Source: Pseudoneurospora amorphoporcata (taxonomy: Eukaryota; Ascomycota; Sordariomycetes; Sordariales; Sordariaceae). From it: a stretch of DNA of 34,984 nt. Position numbers and translations under genes: made by a program. The notes under the pieces are model-generated. The model saw only the letters and a program-made list of their open reading frames with translations, was not told the origin of the DNA and did not search any database. This document shows positions 1-12,714 of this stretch, piece after piece. The stretch covers positions 1 to 34,984 of the forward strand of contig MU859334.1 of assembly GCA_033297205.1 (NCBI GenBank), read 5' to 3'. Numbering within the stretch: the first letter of the stretch is position 1; the number at the start of each line of letters is the position of its first letter.

Positions 1-1003
1 CTTATGTACCTATGCCACGCCGTCGTCGCAGGCACGACTTATTATCTAGTATTGGTAGAACGTAGTCGAAAAATTCATCATCATCATCATCATCACCACG
101 CTTTGCATAATGTGGATTTTCGAAAGCTGCAATATCACACACGATAACATGCAGTTGGAAAGCTGTGACTCAACCCGATGCTCTGGACAATGGGATTCTT
201 GCATGCATCAATCATGTCACTAAGCAAAAACTCTCGAATACCGGTGTAAAAAGCACTACAAAGTAACGCAGGTTGCAGTAAAGATGTATGGACTTAGGAG
301 GCATTGCAATTAGAGGGGGCCTGGGGATGCTCTCCCGATGATAACAAACGCCAACAAGTGCAATCTGGCTTGCATGCCATTTCTTCGAACATGGCCTAAA
401 ATCTGACGAAGGAAACGTCGAGATCGTCGGAGAGTTGTCTTCAGGAAAAGGTTTCGGGACTAGACATGGGAATCGTGGAGGAGAACGTGACTTTGTTCGA
501 GAAGACCGTGACTTGTCGGTCGACGGTCTCGCTCACATTCACGTCTGGTCACAACGAGCTTGTTCATGAGCGCCCAGTTATTTCATCAGGTAATAATTGG
601 CCTATAATATACTACTGCTAATAGACCGTTAAGGTCGGGGTCCTTCTCTTGAAAATGTTTTCAGCCCTCATGGCCAAAAAGAACATCAGCAACACCGCTC
701 GCGTGCGTGCTTTTCAGTCTTCACCCCTCAGCAGCAACACCCAGTAGTATGCAAATGCCATCATAGTACCTTCTCCTTCTTTTTTTGATAGTGATCTTTT
801 GTAATCTACCTCCCCGCCTCGTCGTCCCTTTGTCGAGAACCGATCTGACTTTGTAACAATGACGGAAAGAACTGCGCCAGTAGTCCATGTGAAAACCCTA
901 ACGCCGAATGATGAAATGAACTGCGAAGGCCAAGAGGCTGCAGGCTAACAGACGCTGCGATGGAAAGATAACGGGTCGTTAAAAATGAGCCGCTGGAACC
1001 AGA
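1..1003. other. Intergenic region downstream of the trehalase gene
   Basis: No convincing gene was found. It holds a short CAT trinucleotide microsatellite at 76-96 and presumably the 3' UTR and polyadenylation region of the minus-strand trehalase gene that ends at 1004. Short open frames here show no recognisable family. Confidence 0.5.
76..96. repeat. CAT trinucleotide microsatellite
   Basis: Six CAT units in a row, then a CAC-like unit, read directly on the plus strand. It is outside any supported gene. Confidence 0.85.
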
Positions 1004-3496
1004 CTAAACGAGCTCAGAGAGCGCCTTGTTCCGGTTGTCTTCGACAGCCTTCATAAAGGTCTCAAAGGGTGTAAGAGTTCCGAGCGCACGGCGCATATGC
1101 GCGTTAACGATCTGCAAGCCGTAGATATAACTGGCATTGACCCATCCGAAACTGTTTTATCACGTCAGTAATTGTGCTTCTTTGAGAATTGGAATGATGT
1201 CAGGACAAACGTACCCTTCTTTGGCAACACCCTTGAAATCCAACCCCTGGTTGCCGTACTCGGCATCGACTCTGTGTGGGTCAATGGGCCTTGTCACATC
1301 GTACTTTTCGACTACCACGCCGTTGAAGTCCACAAACGCCTTGGTGATCATGAATAGCCACTTGTACGCAAGGCGTTCGGCCTCCTCGTTGAAGCCATAC
1401 CGGTACAGACCAGTCCAAGCAAGAATCTGCTGTGGCGCCCAACCGTAAGGGAAATCCCATTGACGGTTAGGACGCTCTAGACCAATCTCACCACGAGACT
1501 CCTCTGTTCCGGAAAGCAGACCACCGTAAGCCTCCAACCTGGGCAGAGCCTTGGTTACCATTGCAGCAGCCTGCTTTGGGGTGCTCACACCCGCCCACAG
1601 GGCCCAGAAAGTGGTGGCACTTTCGTAGTTGCACTGCTCGCGCTTGGCGGTGTTGTAGTCAAAGTACATGCCCGCCTGCTCGTTCCAGAGGTACTTGTCA
1701 ATGGCCAGTCTTCTGCGCTTGGCACGGCGATCCCATATCGCTGAGGTCTCTAGCTTGCTAGCACCCGGGTTGAGCCAGTCATCTGGCACCTCAAACTTGT
1801 CGTGGAAGACGTTGCGAATGGTACGGGCGATATCGGTCTCGTACTTGAAGAGTAGCGAATTGAGATCGATGGTGGCCAGATCGGCGCAGATACCTTCGAA
1901 GCGGTATGTGGTATCGTGGCCGGACTCACGGACAGCTCGGTCGTGCATGAAGTAGTCGTCGAGCGTGGGCTCCTTGATATCGCCGTGGTTGTAAGCGTAT
2001 ACAAACTCGTCGAAGGTCATGTTATGCTTCTTGGCGTACGGCTCAAGAATATGGATGAAGTGACCAGCCTCAGTCTCGGGAGGAACGCCGAGACCTTCAG
2101 GGCGGTACCTGGAGAGACCAGTGACAGGGTCAAGGCGAGGCTCAGCTGTCCAGACACTGTAGTATTCCTTGATCGCGGCCAGCAGAGACTGACGAAGGAA
2201 ATCAAGAGCACCCGGTTCGTGCTTGATTTTGTCGTAGACTCGCAGAGCCATATCCGTTAGGAAGGGCGGCTGCGATCGGCAAAGGTAGTAAGAACGAGTG
2301 GCATTGAGGATCTTTCCGTAGTGCTTGATGCAGAAGCAGAAGTTTTGCACCATGGACTTGGCCAGGTCAACCTTGTCGTTGACCAACAGCCCGAGAGACT
2401 CCATGTAGCTGTCCCATCCGTAGAGCTCGTTGAAACGACCTCCGGGCACAACGAAAGGGCGGCCACGCAACGTCTTCTCGCCGGTCTTGGGATCAACTAC
2501 TTCCTCCATATCTACGGCCAGGAGGCCAGGCTTGGCGTTCATATCCCGAACGATCTCGGGAGTGATCTTCTCGGGAAGATATTGAACATCCAGGCGCAGC
2601 TCAGGCCTGTCCAATGCCACCTTTGTGTAATACTCGTGCTGTTCGGGTGCTCCTCTGGGAATGTAGATGCGGGGTCGGGGATCGTCGGTCCAGTCCTTAG
2701 GGTCGCGCGCAGCAATCTCGATGCTGGAGGCATCGATGCGTCGTGTCAACCCCTCCCAGAAATGGTCTTTGATGAGTCGCGATAGTCGGTTCACAGGGTT
2801 CTCGTTGAGTCTGGCCTCATCGAGAATGATCTGCTTACGACCGTATTCCTTGGCGAGGGAAAGCTCCTGGAGAAGGTTGGAGAGCATGTAGGTGCCACGG
2901 ATGTCGAATCGGTTGTATCCGTTGGACGCTGCGGTTCGGAGGGACAGGACCTGAGAGTTACACCATGTTAGCGCTGTGTAATACCAACCGCGACTTCCAA
3001 CTCCTTGATGGCGTTTCCCCGTACCTTTGGCCCGTTGTCCTCGATGGTGATCTGCATGTTGCCATCCGTGTCTTCCTGTGATTGCAGGCTTTGTAACGTG
3101 GGCTCGACCTGGATAAGGAATCGGCGGGAGTGGGGGATCGTAGACTCGTCTGTCCAACATCTTATCAGTATGTGTTTCGCACGGAACCGTTTGCTGGCAA
3201 GTGATTATCTTCGTACCATGGCTGCCTCTGCGGTAGGGCTCCTTCTGAAGGCCTAGACGTTCAAACTGCTTGAACAAGCTGTTCTGTAGGGGAAGTCAGT
3301 AGAAGCTCGACAAGTATGACAGTTTGGCTGGCAGGATGCATACCTGAGAGTAGGTACGAGTTCTGGCTCCAGCGCGGTGGTTATGGTGGCGGTCTTCAGT
3401 TGTATAATATGTCTTCGCATCGTCATAGACGTTGTAGTCGTCGGTCGAGAGGTTGCGGCCCCGGCCTTTGCCCTGGGGGGACGTGGGAGCTGACAT
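1004..3496 (-). CDS. treB: Neutral (cytosolic, regulated) trehalase
   Basis: Hydrolyses intracellular trehalose to two glucose molecules (glycoside hydrolase family 37), typically when spores germinate or stress ends. Five exons on the minus strand: 3344-3496, 3217-3283, 3025-3149, 1215-2950 and 1004-1151. All introns are GT-AG and all phases agree, giving about 742 residues, the usual length for fungal neutral trehalases. Both trehalase signatures are present: PGGRFNELYGWDSYM at about residues 284-298 and QWDFPYGWAP at about 612-621. The N-terminus has a PKA-type site, RRGS (Ser72), and the EF-hand-like calcium motif DTDGNMQITIED (residues 100-111), as in yeast Nth1. These mark the regulated neutral enzyme, not the secreted acid one, and there is no signal peptide. 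The ATG at 3496 has a good context (CACAATGTC) and is the first ATG in that frame. The last exon restores a C-terminus that would be lost by reading through the 63-nt final intron. Confidence 0.95.
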
Positions 3497-4720
3497 TGTG
3501 CTTGTCTCCTGAGTCTTGCTTGTGTCGAGATACGGGACGGACGGGTTCGATGTCGAGGATATCTTTGCTCGGAGCGAGAGAGAAAAAGATGGGGCTTTGT
3601 AATCGGTGGACAAAAGTCGTCGTTGGTTGGATAGGTGCTCGATGGAATCAGTTGGGCTTTGGGAGCAGCCAATCCTTTTTCTTCAGGTGAGCCGATTTGT
3701 TATTAGGTGAGGTTGGAAAGGAGGAAGACAGTGGAGGGCGGGGCCACGAAGTGACGCTACGTCAGGTCTCCGGGAAGTGTTGGAGTCAGGCTAAGGTACT
3801 GCCTAGAGGTAAGGTAGCTCTGCAGCAAAGGAAAAAGCGGGACGGCTTTGGGTCGCAGTTCCAGGTGCTGCCGTGCTCGCAAAGAACCTAGTAAGAACCA
3901 AAGGGCCCTTTTTATATCGAAGGGAGTTATGATGTATAGGGCAGCCGAGAGAGCAAGATGAATCAAGCCAACAGACGAGTGAAGGGGAAAATTGAATTAT
4001 GGGGGTGGCTTGTCTCGCTTTATTAGGTGAATGGAGGGTTGAGATGGATGCTGTCTGGCTGGTTCCGTCCGGGACTGGCCAGTGATCTGGATGGGCGGGC
4101 GGCGGTCGAGGCGAGTAGCAGTAGCAGCTGGAGATAACGGATGCTTGTCAGGTCGGGTCGTGCTTTTGCAGTGCACCTCAGACACACACCCTTTTCAGTG
4201 ATAAAAAGATGGGACGGGAAGCTCTGTCTGTGTTTCTGGCACAGTGGGTTGGGAAGTGCCCGGCAGCCGGGCAGGGAGGAAATGGGAACACGGCGCCCAC
4301 TCCAGCGATGCGGTCACGCGGACCCATAATGCGGTGGGGGGGAAACCAGGGTTAACAGTACACAACCCTGACGACCCCTTGACACAACCCTGGCAATGGA
4401 AAGCGGGATGTGCACGGGTGGGCAGGTACTTTTGGACAAGGCACCGGCTTCTCCAGACCATTGACGGAAACATCGATGGTGATGGATGGGGAGCTTGAGC
4501 CCGGCACGAGCGAAGCACGAGGAGGCGGAAGAGGAGGCTGGGGTCCACCCAGCTGGATTGAAACGATTCATGGCCAGAAGTATGGTCTGTGGAAATGATC
4601 TGAGACGAAACAAACGAGTTCCATTCTCTTCACGTTTCCTTTTTCCGTTCCTGTCCTTCGATAGCCGACACCGATCATCTGTGAACGTGAAGGGCTGAAG
4701 AAGCCGAAGGTGATACATTA
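3497..4720 (-). promoter_or_regulatory. Presumed 5' leader and promoter region of the trehalase gene
   Basis: This is the sequence upstream of the trehalase ATG. Stress-response-element cores (AGGGG/CCCCT) occur at 3983-3987 and 4375-4379. STREs are known to control yeast NTH1, so a role is plausible, but five-base cores occur often by chance. No TATA box or transcription start could be fixed. Confidence 0.3.
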
Positions 4721-7086
4721 AACGGAGTTGGATCCTGACTGTCTCGAGACAGCAAGAATGTACCGGTACCTTGTTTTAGTCCCAAGCTAGGTCACCCGAT
4801 GCAATCTACTTCAGGGTAACAATAGATGAACGACGTTATGAGGCTCAGACGGCTGACCCCTTCTGAAGGATGTTCCAAACGTTCCTCTTCAATTTGCAGG
4901 ATTCTCTTTGAGGCTCATTCGTTCTTGTGAGTGAATGAAAGCTTCCACGACGAAGAATCCAATCCAGAAATCACAGCGTTGCAGCACTTGCCCCTCCTCT
5001 GCCCTCCCTGCTCGGCAGTTCCAATCAGAACGGCCGACGATGGTGGGGACCCCTGAAGGATTGCGGTGGCAAAACATCATTCGACAAGTCCAGCAAACTT
5101 TCACACATGCACATCCACACGGACTTGCACCCGACATGAAGGGTCCTCGGGGCTCCGTGCGAAGGTCTGTGAGCTTCTGAGAGACCTTCTGGTGATGTTG
5201 AGGTTCGTCAAGATTTTTATCTCCAGCCATCGCCATTCGTCAATCCAGACTCTCCGCCTGAAGCAATTGGCCAACGGGCAAACCGTTGTGCTCAAGCCTC
5301 TCACCCTCCTCTACGGAGTACGTATCTATCGGTCTGTGAGGGCTGGCACTGGCCACTGACAAGAGCTTCTTGCCGATTCCGCCCTTGAAGTTCTTGAACA
5401 AAGGACAGCTTTTCATATGCTCCTAGACACGTGCTTAATTACCTACTTTTCCTACCTTAGTGAGGAACGAACAACAGCCACAACCCCCGCAAGCTCTTTT
5501 TGTTTTAGAACCCTTCAAATCCGAAACAACAAATGTCGTCACTCCCAGAAACTTCCTAGAACTCCAACTAGGGTTCACAGTGGAGGACTACACGTATAGC
5601 ACACCGCTAAAGGGATGGCTAAACCAGGTCTCAACTTTTATTATGTACACCAAGACGGCGATGGCATGGAATCGATGATGGAGCGAAAAGCTTAACTGGT
5701 CCTTCGGGGTTCCACTATGACGACGTTCCATTTCCATCTGCAGGTCGATTCCGATAACAGTGTTGTGAATTGTGATACGGTCCAGTAGCATTCGGGCGCC
5801 AACGGAGGGACGACGGCAAGTCGATTTTCCGGGCGACGGCGACAACGGTGACAGCTTGTCGGTATCGGAAACCTTCACTCCACGATCGAAAGAGTACGGT
5901 GGTATGAACGTTTAATTACCACGCACTTAACACTATTATCAGAGCGTCAAGGTCTTGCAGAAAAGTTCTCAAACACTCGTTCTTTGTGTGCCGATGTCGG
6001 TATTTCTCTGTACACCCCCCGACAACTCATTCTAACCCAAATAGGTAAACACTCTTTTTTTTTCGCAAAGCTCCCATCCCCAAACCAAACGGGTATTAAC
6101 TTATCGATCGAGGAACACCAAAAAAAAAAAAAAAAAATCTTCGGGTCCCGTGCCCATCCTCCATGCGGCAAGAAGCGAAAGGAACCTACAAGTCGGAAGC
6201 GCTGGCAACACATACCCGGATCCCCCGAAAAAATCAAAAAAAATTGTGATGGGTGTATGGGTGTGTGGGATATGTAGCGTGGGGTGACACAACACACACC
6301 ACATCTCGTAAGCTGTTAACTTCCACTTAGGTTCTTCGTTAAATCGCGGCGCGACGACAACGACGACAAGCGAAACTTCACTACCTAAGCTAGACGGAGC
6401 TGCTGAGCTGGGCCGAGCCGAACTGGGCTGGACTCGGTTGTTTACATATCAGGTTGCTTCAACGGGGAAGTTTAGACGATGATATGTAACGGGCCTGGTG
6501 GAAACATGTTTGGCGTGGAATCACATTAGGGATTGGAATCACCACTCACTAACCCGAATGAGCGCTCCGGCACAATCATACAATTGGATGGTCCAGGTTT
6601 CACTCCGGTAACCGGATCCGTTTGGGGGTTCCCGTGAAGGCATTGTTGATACACAACAGGTCGACAGGTCAACAAAAGAACCTCAGAGATAAGTCAGCGT
6701 CACATCAACAACTCTGAAACAGCTTTCATCATGAATCACCATAGCCATTTCGACCTAATGTTTTTTTTAGTCTATTGGTATTGTAGATGCATTGCAACAA
6801 AGCTGAAACCAAACATTGCCGCCCAAAATGCTAGACTACTGTACCAAAGGAATGACAGTTCGTAGTGTAGGTACACTATACATATCTCGGACAACTAAAT
6901 GCTTACCTCGTATACTTGGGAGTCTAGAACCCGAGGCCTGATCCTCTTTTATACCTGATCCCAACCACCAGGCCACTGGTACCGAGCATCCCGGAGAGCC
7001 TCCTAGAGCCTCTCAGTCGTGGAGCCTCTCATGCACCCAAGCGCACTCAACCAACCATCCACATGATTTTGTAACCTTCCTCCTAC
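4721..7086. other. Long intergenic region with no supportable gene
   Basis: Open frames here are short, lack family resemblance and often run through homopolymers. Visible items are an 18-base A run at 6120-6137, a GAGCTG/ACTGGGC-type quasi-repeat at about 6395-6440, and a tRNA-like stretch on the minus strand at about 6918-6975 (see findings). The 3' UTR of the DUF3405 gene that ends at 7087 must lie at the right edge. Confidence 0.5.
6120..6137. repeat. Poly(A) homopolymer tract, 18 nt
   Basis: Uninterrupted run of A on the plus strand, seen directly. It is intergenic. Confidence 0.9.
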
Positions 7087-9827
7087 TCACTTCCCCCAAG
7101 CCAACTCCCCCGGATCCTCCCACTTAATCGGATGCACCAACATACTCCTCAAACACATCCTCCCCGTCCCCTCCTCCTCCTCCTTCCTGCCTCCCCTGAG
7201 TCTACCTCCCGTCTCCCCACTACCCGTTGCCTTCTCCCCATTCTCTCCTCCCGCCGGCCCTTCCACCTGCGCGTACCCCAACCACCTTCTCCACAAGGTG
7301 CCGGCAAACTGCGCATCATAATACCACGTGCTCCCCTTATGATGGTACTCATTCTGGTACTGGTACGGGCTGCCCTTTCCACTGGTCGTATGGTCTCTAC
7401 CACCGTTGAATGTCTTGTCAATGGTTTCGAGGTCCCATTGTCGGTCTAGGTAGACTGGATGCGGGGCGTACACGGCTTTGAGGCCGTGGTGAAGGGCCAT
7501 GGTTGTGGGAAACATTTCGGTGAACATTGCGTGGTGGAAGCGGTAGGTTTCTTCGTGCATTACGTTCAGGAGACGGCGAGAAAGGCGGGAGGCGGTGATG
7601 ATGGAGGCACGCCGGGGCGGGGGAGGATGAGAGCGGTCGTAGCCGGTTATGTCGAGGTGGAAAACCCAGCCAGAGGAGTCGGCGTCGAAGATGGGGTTGA
7701 GGGTGATGAGGTCAGCGTCTTCGTCGATGCCGCAAGTTGTGAGGTCTTGGGCGGGATCGGTTGTGGTAGTGGTAATGGTGGCTTCGAGGTCGTCATCGGG
7801 GGAGCCCGCTCGAGGCGGGTGATATTGGCGATGGCGGCGATATGCTTGTGCTTGTGGCGGCCTCTGTGGATATGGACGCGGATTTACAAAGGTAACAGCA
7901 TCTTTGGGGCAGGTTGGAGGAAGGAAAGATACGCCGCGCTTTGCGGACCGTAGGGTCAAGTGTCCCGGATAGTGGACGGGACCCATGACCGGGCGACGGC
8001 CACTGGCAACAGTCTGGTTGTGAACGAGCTGGGTAAAGTTGTCCCAGCTGCCGTGGTAGTGCGGGATGTAGTACCGCTCTGAACGTTCCCACATCTCGTG
8101 GCGAGACTGCTTCTTGGCCCAAGTGCCGAGACGGTCAAAGAGCTCGTAGTAGTTGCCTATCCACCGCATGTCCATCTCCCAGTTCCAGAAGTGGTCGTAC
8201 TCCGGGTGTGCCTGGGCGAAGTGCTGGAGCGGGAAATGAGCACTGCGGTAGACGCCGTGGATATCGCTGAAACTTGGGTTGGTGAACGACCGGGCGAAAC
8301 GGCCGGGATAGTAGAGGCGCATTTGGTCTTCTGACCACAGCGTACAGAGACCGTGGAATTCCGGGGGCACGTTATCATCCAACACCTCTTGGACAGCCCT
8401 CGGATCTGCCCAGATGGGCTCGTCATTGTCCCGGACATGAAGGAGAAAGTGCACCGTGTACTCGCCTCCTGATTGTAATGAAACTTCGGATATCATTGCA
8501 CGGAAGTTGAGGACTGCGTGTTCCGTCCAGGGAAAGCCGATGTATAAACGCACCACAATCGCCGTGCGGGCCATCTTTTTACGTTGGTGTTGTTGGAAGA
8601 CTTGCTTCTGATTCTTCTCCGTTCTTTCGGTAGGCGCAGTTGCTGTGTTATTCGGGGGTTCATGAAACCGCTCCTTGTTTGCTTCAAGACATCGACTCTG
8701 AGCGTTGCCCCAGTCAACGTTGCTGTAGTCAATCTTGCCCGTTTTGGCCCACACAATGTCGCTTCCATTCTTCTCGGTATCCATTCCCACATCGAGGCCG
8801 CCATCGTCATAGCTGTAGCCGAGACCGTATGGCCCATATCTGCCGAATCTGTCGAAACACACATCGTCCCTTAAGCCAAAAAGCTTGTGTGAACCAATGA
8901 CGGGCTCTGGTAGCCCCTGTGGAAGACCGTTGTATGCGAGGACATTGGGGGCGGGTATTGTTTCCTTCTTGTCGAGGTAGCATGGCTTGACGTCGCGATA
9001 CTTGCTCACGTATTGGGATGACCTGTAGTCCGGCTGCGGGACATACGGTGTAGGAGTGGGGGTTTTTGAGAAGGTGACCGTCAGCGGAGGGGTGTCATGC
9101 TGGTCATCCATATTTGGGTATTCTGGTTTATGGTCTTTGACTGGTACTAATGTCTTTAAACCATTAAAGAAGCCATCAAGGCTAAGTAGGTAAGTTAGAA
9201 ATGGATACAAAGTTGGGGACAAACGACTAGCGTTTCCACTTACCGTTTGAAGCGCAACCATTGGGGAGACTTTGCTTTCTCCTTCATCTTGCTCTTCTCA
9301 TACGCGTCTGCCAACAAGAACATGAATGTGGCTGCGTTCTCTGTCTCTTCGATGTGGTCTTCTGTTTGTATCTCTATCCCAGTTTGGTTGTGGGCTTTGA
9401 CATCGGGGGCTTTGCCCTTTGTTATGGAGACACCTCTTTTCGAGAGGGTTATTGCCGAAAGAGTGAGTATTGCGACAGTCCATAGTATCACCCTTCGGTA
9501 TAAACAGTGACTGATGAGCGTCCGCACTTGAATCTGCTGCTGCTTGCGAGCCGTGAAAGGGAGGAGAGGTTTCTCCTTTGCTGTAGATTTAAGGCCGGAT
9601 GACGGTTTGGATGTCCGGATCATGAATAAAGTAGAGACGGACCAACGGAATGGCCCTGACAAGTTGTAATCAGGGGCAACAACGTGATCTAAGCCAGAGC
9701 ACTCTTGGTAGAGACCAACAAGCCTGTGATCATGTAAGTCGAAACCCCGGTTAAATCGGCCGGTAAAGGAAGCTTTGGGAACAGCAACAAAATATTCTAA
9801 ATTGGAAAGGGGAGGAAACCGAGACAT
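7087..9827 (-). CDS. DUF3405 family type II membrane protein, putative glycosyltransferase-like
   Basis: Two exons on the minus strand, 9244-9827 and 7087-9181. They flank a 62-nt GT-AG intron (GTAAGT donor, TTAG acceptor), and the phases agree. From the ATG at 9827 the protein is 892 residues; a second in-frame ATG at 9623 would give 824. A single hydrophobic segment (VILWTVAILTLSAITL) lies about 50 residues after the second ATG, preceded by basic residues, as in Golgi type II proteins. DUF3405 hallmarks follow in order: GRYGPYGLGY, VDWGNAQSRC, a TAIVVRLYIGFPWTEH start of the main domain, WNWEMDMRWIGNYYELFDR, WERSERYYIPHYHGSWDNF, and a C-terminal MCLRSMLVHPIKW. The function of the family is not established; a glycosyltransferase-like Golgi role is inferred from fold-type motifs and topology. 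A Thr-rich low-complexity stretch lies in the middle. The first ATG has G at -3 and the second T, so I prefer the longer form with modest confidence. Confidence 0.85.
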
Positions 9828-11528
9828 GACAGGGAAGGGATCAGTAAAGGAGAACAGAAGTGGTTCCGGATGTACGCTTTACTAACAATGAGGGTGAATC
9901 CCATCATGCTTGGACTTGTATAGCTCTCTCATCAGGAATGTGCCATATTGATCGGTCCTCGCCGGACCACCTGGTAACATAGCCCGGCGATGCAGGCACA
10001 AGACGCAACATGGTTGCAGAACACCAAAGCAAGACAGTTTCTTCGGCTTGTGGACGAGGCTCGCTCGATCTTTTGCATTCTGCAGGCCAATGTCGGTTCT
10101 TAGCTTTGCTCACTAGGGCCCGGAGAACATTGAGCTGGCATGTCAACTCTTTTCAAGTGGGACGGAGAGCCATCGGGAGATGAGGGAAAACACAGTTGAC
10201 TTTGAGGAATCCTAGAGACCCGGGCCGTTCATATTCCTTTTGGAGTTGAAATAAATTCACGGATATGAGAGAAGTGCTTCCCCGGTTGAACACTCTTATG
10301 GGTTTGGAGTCGGATCTTGAGCCAGGCACATGAAGAGACTGCTGGTCACGAAAAGAGAAGCGGCTGCCGGTTTCTCGGACCAGAACCATATCTTGAAATG
10401 GCGAGAGGATGAAAAGGCTGAGGAACTTCTCCAAAGAGTTGACAACTGAGCGGCCGGGTCATGGGTGCTCGTCAAAAGACGGGTTATTAGGGACACAATC
10501 CAAACTCTTGTGAGGGACTTCAGTCTTTGCATGATATGTCAGGGAGTTTCCAAATATTGGAGCGCAATATATGCAATATCTGTTTTTTGGAGAAAAGCGA
10601 CGCGATGCTATCTCTGGCGCATTTGTGCGCGATCAGGCCGAGTTCGTCGAACAATGAGGTGGTTGGGAAAATCCAGCTGAGGCGTCACGATCGGATTTTG
10701 ATTCGCGGTGTTCTGCATTTAGGCCCGCTACTTGGCGGTTGCTAGGAAACGTTAGTGTTTTGCATTTATTAGAAGGTAGCTCTTAACATTACAGAACCAA
10801 CTAATCATCAGTGCAGCCAAGTTCAAGAGGAGGCGTGCGGGGAAGGAACCCGCTTCGTCGTGATTTCCATTTCAACCCACAATGTCACCTTTCTCTCCCT
10901 CTTCTCCTCTTTCCCCTTTCTTTCTTCCTTGTGCTTTCCATGCTCACGATCGTTCGTTCATGACTTCCGTCGCAAACCGACATCAGATTTCCGTCGGACC
11001 CGACGATGCGGCAGCCGAAGCGCGTATCGCACCCCTTCTCAATCTCGTGATCTTGCCGCCACTGCCCGTTCCTCTTGGCCGTATGCACTTAGACGTGCGT
11101 TGAACACACAGAGAAGACTTCAAAATCGTGGCAATGTCCCGAAGTCACGGGTGTACGCGGCACGACTCTCTACCTGGAACCGTCTTTCCAGCGACAATGC
11201 CGCAAAGCGAGCGCAACGCACTGCTCCTCACAAACAGAAGATACGACTCTCTTCTTCACAGCCACAAAATCACAGGCGCACATCACCCCATCCAGCCATC
11301 GGCCTGCGCAAGAACCAAGTGGACGGATGGGTAAGAAGATCGTCATGTATCTCTATTATCTAATTACCGACATTTACGCCGTATGTGTGGTATCCTGAAA
11401 ATAACAAGAAGCAGTTGTTGCGGTTGTTCGCTGGCCGCCCATTCGATATCTCTTTCTGCTTGACTTCCTCCAATCTTTCAATAACCAAGAAACTTTGAAT
11501 CCCCCCTTCACAACCCTTCTGGAGGGCA
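9828..11528. other. Intergenic region, no supportable gene
   Basis: It holds the upstream side of the DUF3405 gene and the downstream side of the RTA1-like gene. A 167-codon plus-strand open frame at 10860-11363 is Ser/Arg-rich, has no family resemblance and competes with open frames in the other two phases, so I do not call it a gene. Confidence 0.45.
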
Positions 11529-12714
11529 TCAAAGGCTCATCCCTCTCACCCCACCACTCTGGGCTTCCGAGTCATCCCCCGTGGTCGTGCCATACTCCTC
11601 CTTCCCGCTCACATTAACCTTCTTCACCTCATCCCTCAACAACACCGCCGGATCAAACACCAAAAAGATACCCGCCGAGACGACCATCAACGAACCATCC
11701 AACCCGATAAAGTATCCCTCGTGGGTAATCAGATACCCACTCCACCCCTGCGCCAGCTCGACCGTGCGGTACACGCTTCTGATATAAATCATGACGAACG
11801 ACACAAACAGCGCCAGCAGCGTGAGCTTCATGTTCCTCGTCAGTCCTCCCTGCCCATCGCTCCGCCCCTTGGCCAGCTTATACACCCTCCTCAGGAAATC
11901 CAGCACCAGCGCCGCGAACACGGTCATGGTGAACAGCTGGAACGCGATGCCCGCCACCATGGTGTGCGTTCCCGGCTTGGTGTCGCCTCCTTGCTTGTCG
12001 GACTCGCCGGCCGCCATGCCGCCGCCGACGGCCTGGATGACGAGCGAAATGACGTCGCACGTGCAGAAGACAATGGCGTACCATTTGGCTGAAAGGATGC
12101 TGGTCTGTCTCCCCAAAAGTCGGATGAGCATGCCGAGAAGGACGTAGAGGGCCGCGGCGAAGAAAGTCGGGGCGATGATGAGGGTGGTGATCTGCATGAG
12201 GAAGGCGTCGTTGTTGTAGGGGCACTTGGCGGACCATGTGCGACCTGCCCAGCCTATCACTTCAGCTGTGGAGAGAAGAGGTGATGTTAGTTTGGTGTCT
12301 TCGTCCAAGTGGATGTGAGTTGTTGACAGTTGGGGCGGTGGATGATATGCAGGGACCGGTGGAACATGATTCACCACGATGGCGTTGACAGTTTGACATG
12401 ACATGTGTAAGGGCAGCGGTTACAACGCCACGGGGGTAAAACAAAGGATGGTACGCACTAATAGCTCCAACCATCATTAATCCCGAAGTCCACCGCCGAA
12501 ACCTAATTAGTTGGATGAGATGGCCAATGACACAGATGCCAAAGAGGACATCAAAGGCAATGCCCGCTCCCAGCGTTGGTCGGTACCCGTAAGTGGGATC
12601 AACACCATCGATCAAGTCCGGATAACATCCTCTCTGGAGGTCCATCCATTTCGCCCACAGGTCTGGAGTGATGCTATCCGGGATGTCGGACCCGGAAGCG
12701 TTGTTGGAGGACAT
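11529..12714 (-). CDS. RTA1-like seven-transmembrane protein (lipid-translocating exporter family)
   Basis: Two exons on the minus strand, 12459-12714 and 11529-12265, with a 193-nt GT-AG intron (GTGCGT donor, CCACAG acceptor). Splicing gives about 330 residues and creates the motif MMVGAITEVIGWAGR across the junction, matching the conserved E-x-x-G-Y/W-x-x-R of the family. Seven hydrophobic segments can be counted, starting with AGIAFDVLFGICVIGHLIQLI and ending with FIGLDGSLMVVSAGIFLVFDP. The conserved YIRSVYRTVELAQG and the following HEGYF and LDG motifs are strong RTA1 markers. The N-terminus is extracellular-like, with an early NAS glycosylation sequon and YGYRPT before helix 1. Family members (Rta1, Rsb1 and others) are linked to sphingoid-base release and resistance to toxic lipids or 7-aminocholesterol. 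Which substrate applies here cannot be read from the sequence. The C-terminal tail is short and polar. Confidence 0.9.

Noticed and set aside
1137..2891. Several plus-strand open frames of 61-154 codons opposite the trehalase gene
   Set aside because: They are antisense shadows of the large conserved catalytic exon and have no family resemblance.
3497..3613. Upstream extension of the trehalase N-terminus
   Set aside because: The extended frame has no ATG (only a TTG at 3613), while the ATG at 3496 has a good context and fits the family length.
10860..11363. A 167-codon plus-strand open frame
   Set aside because: Low-complexity Ser/Arg-rich content, competing open frames in both other phases, and no recognisable domain or splice pattern.
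11878..12237. His/Arg-rich minus-strand open frame inside the RTA1-like gene
   Set aside because: It is the wrong phase of the conserved membrane protein and gives an unlikely composition.
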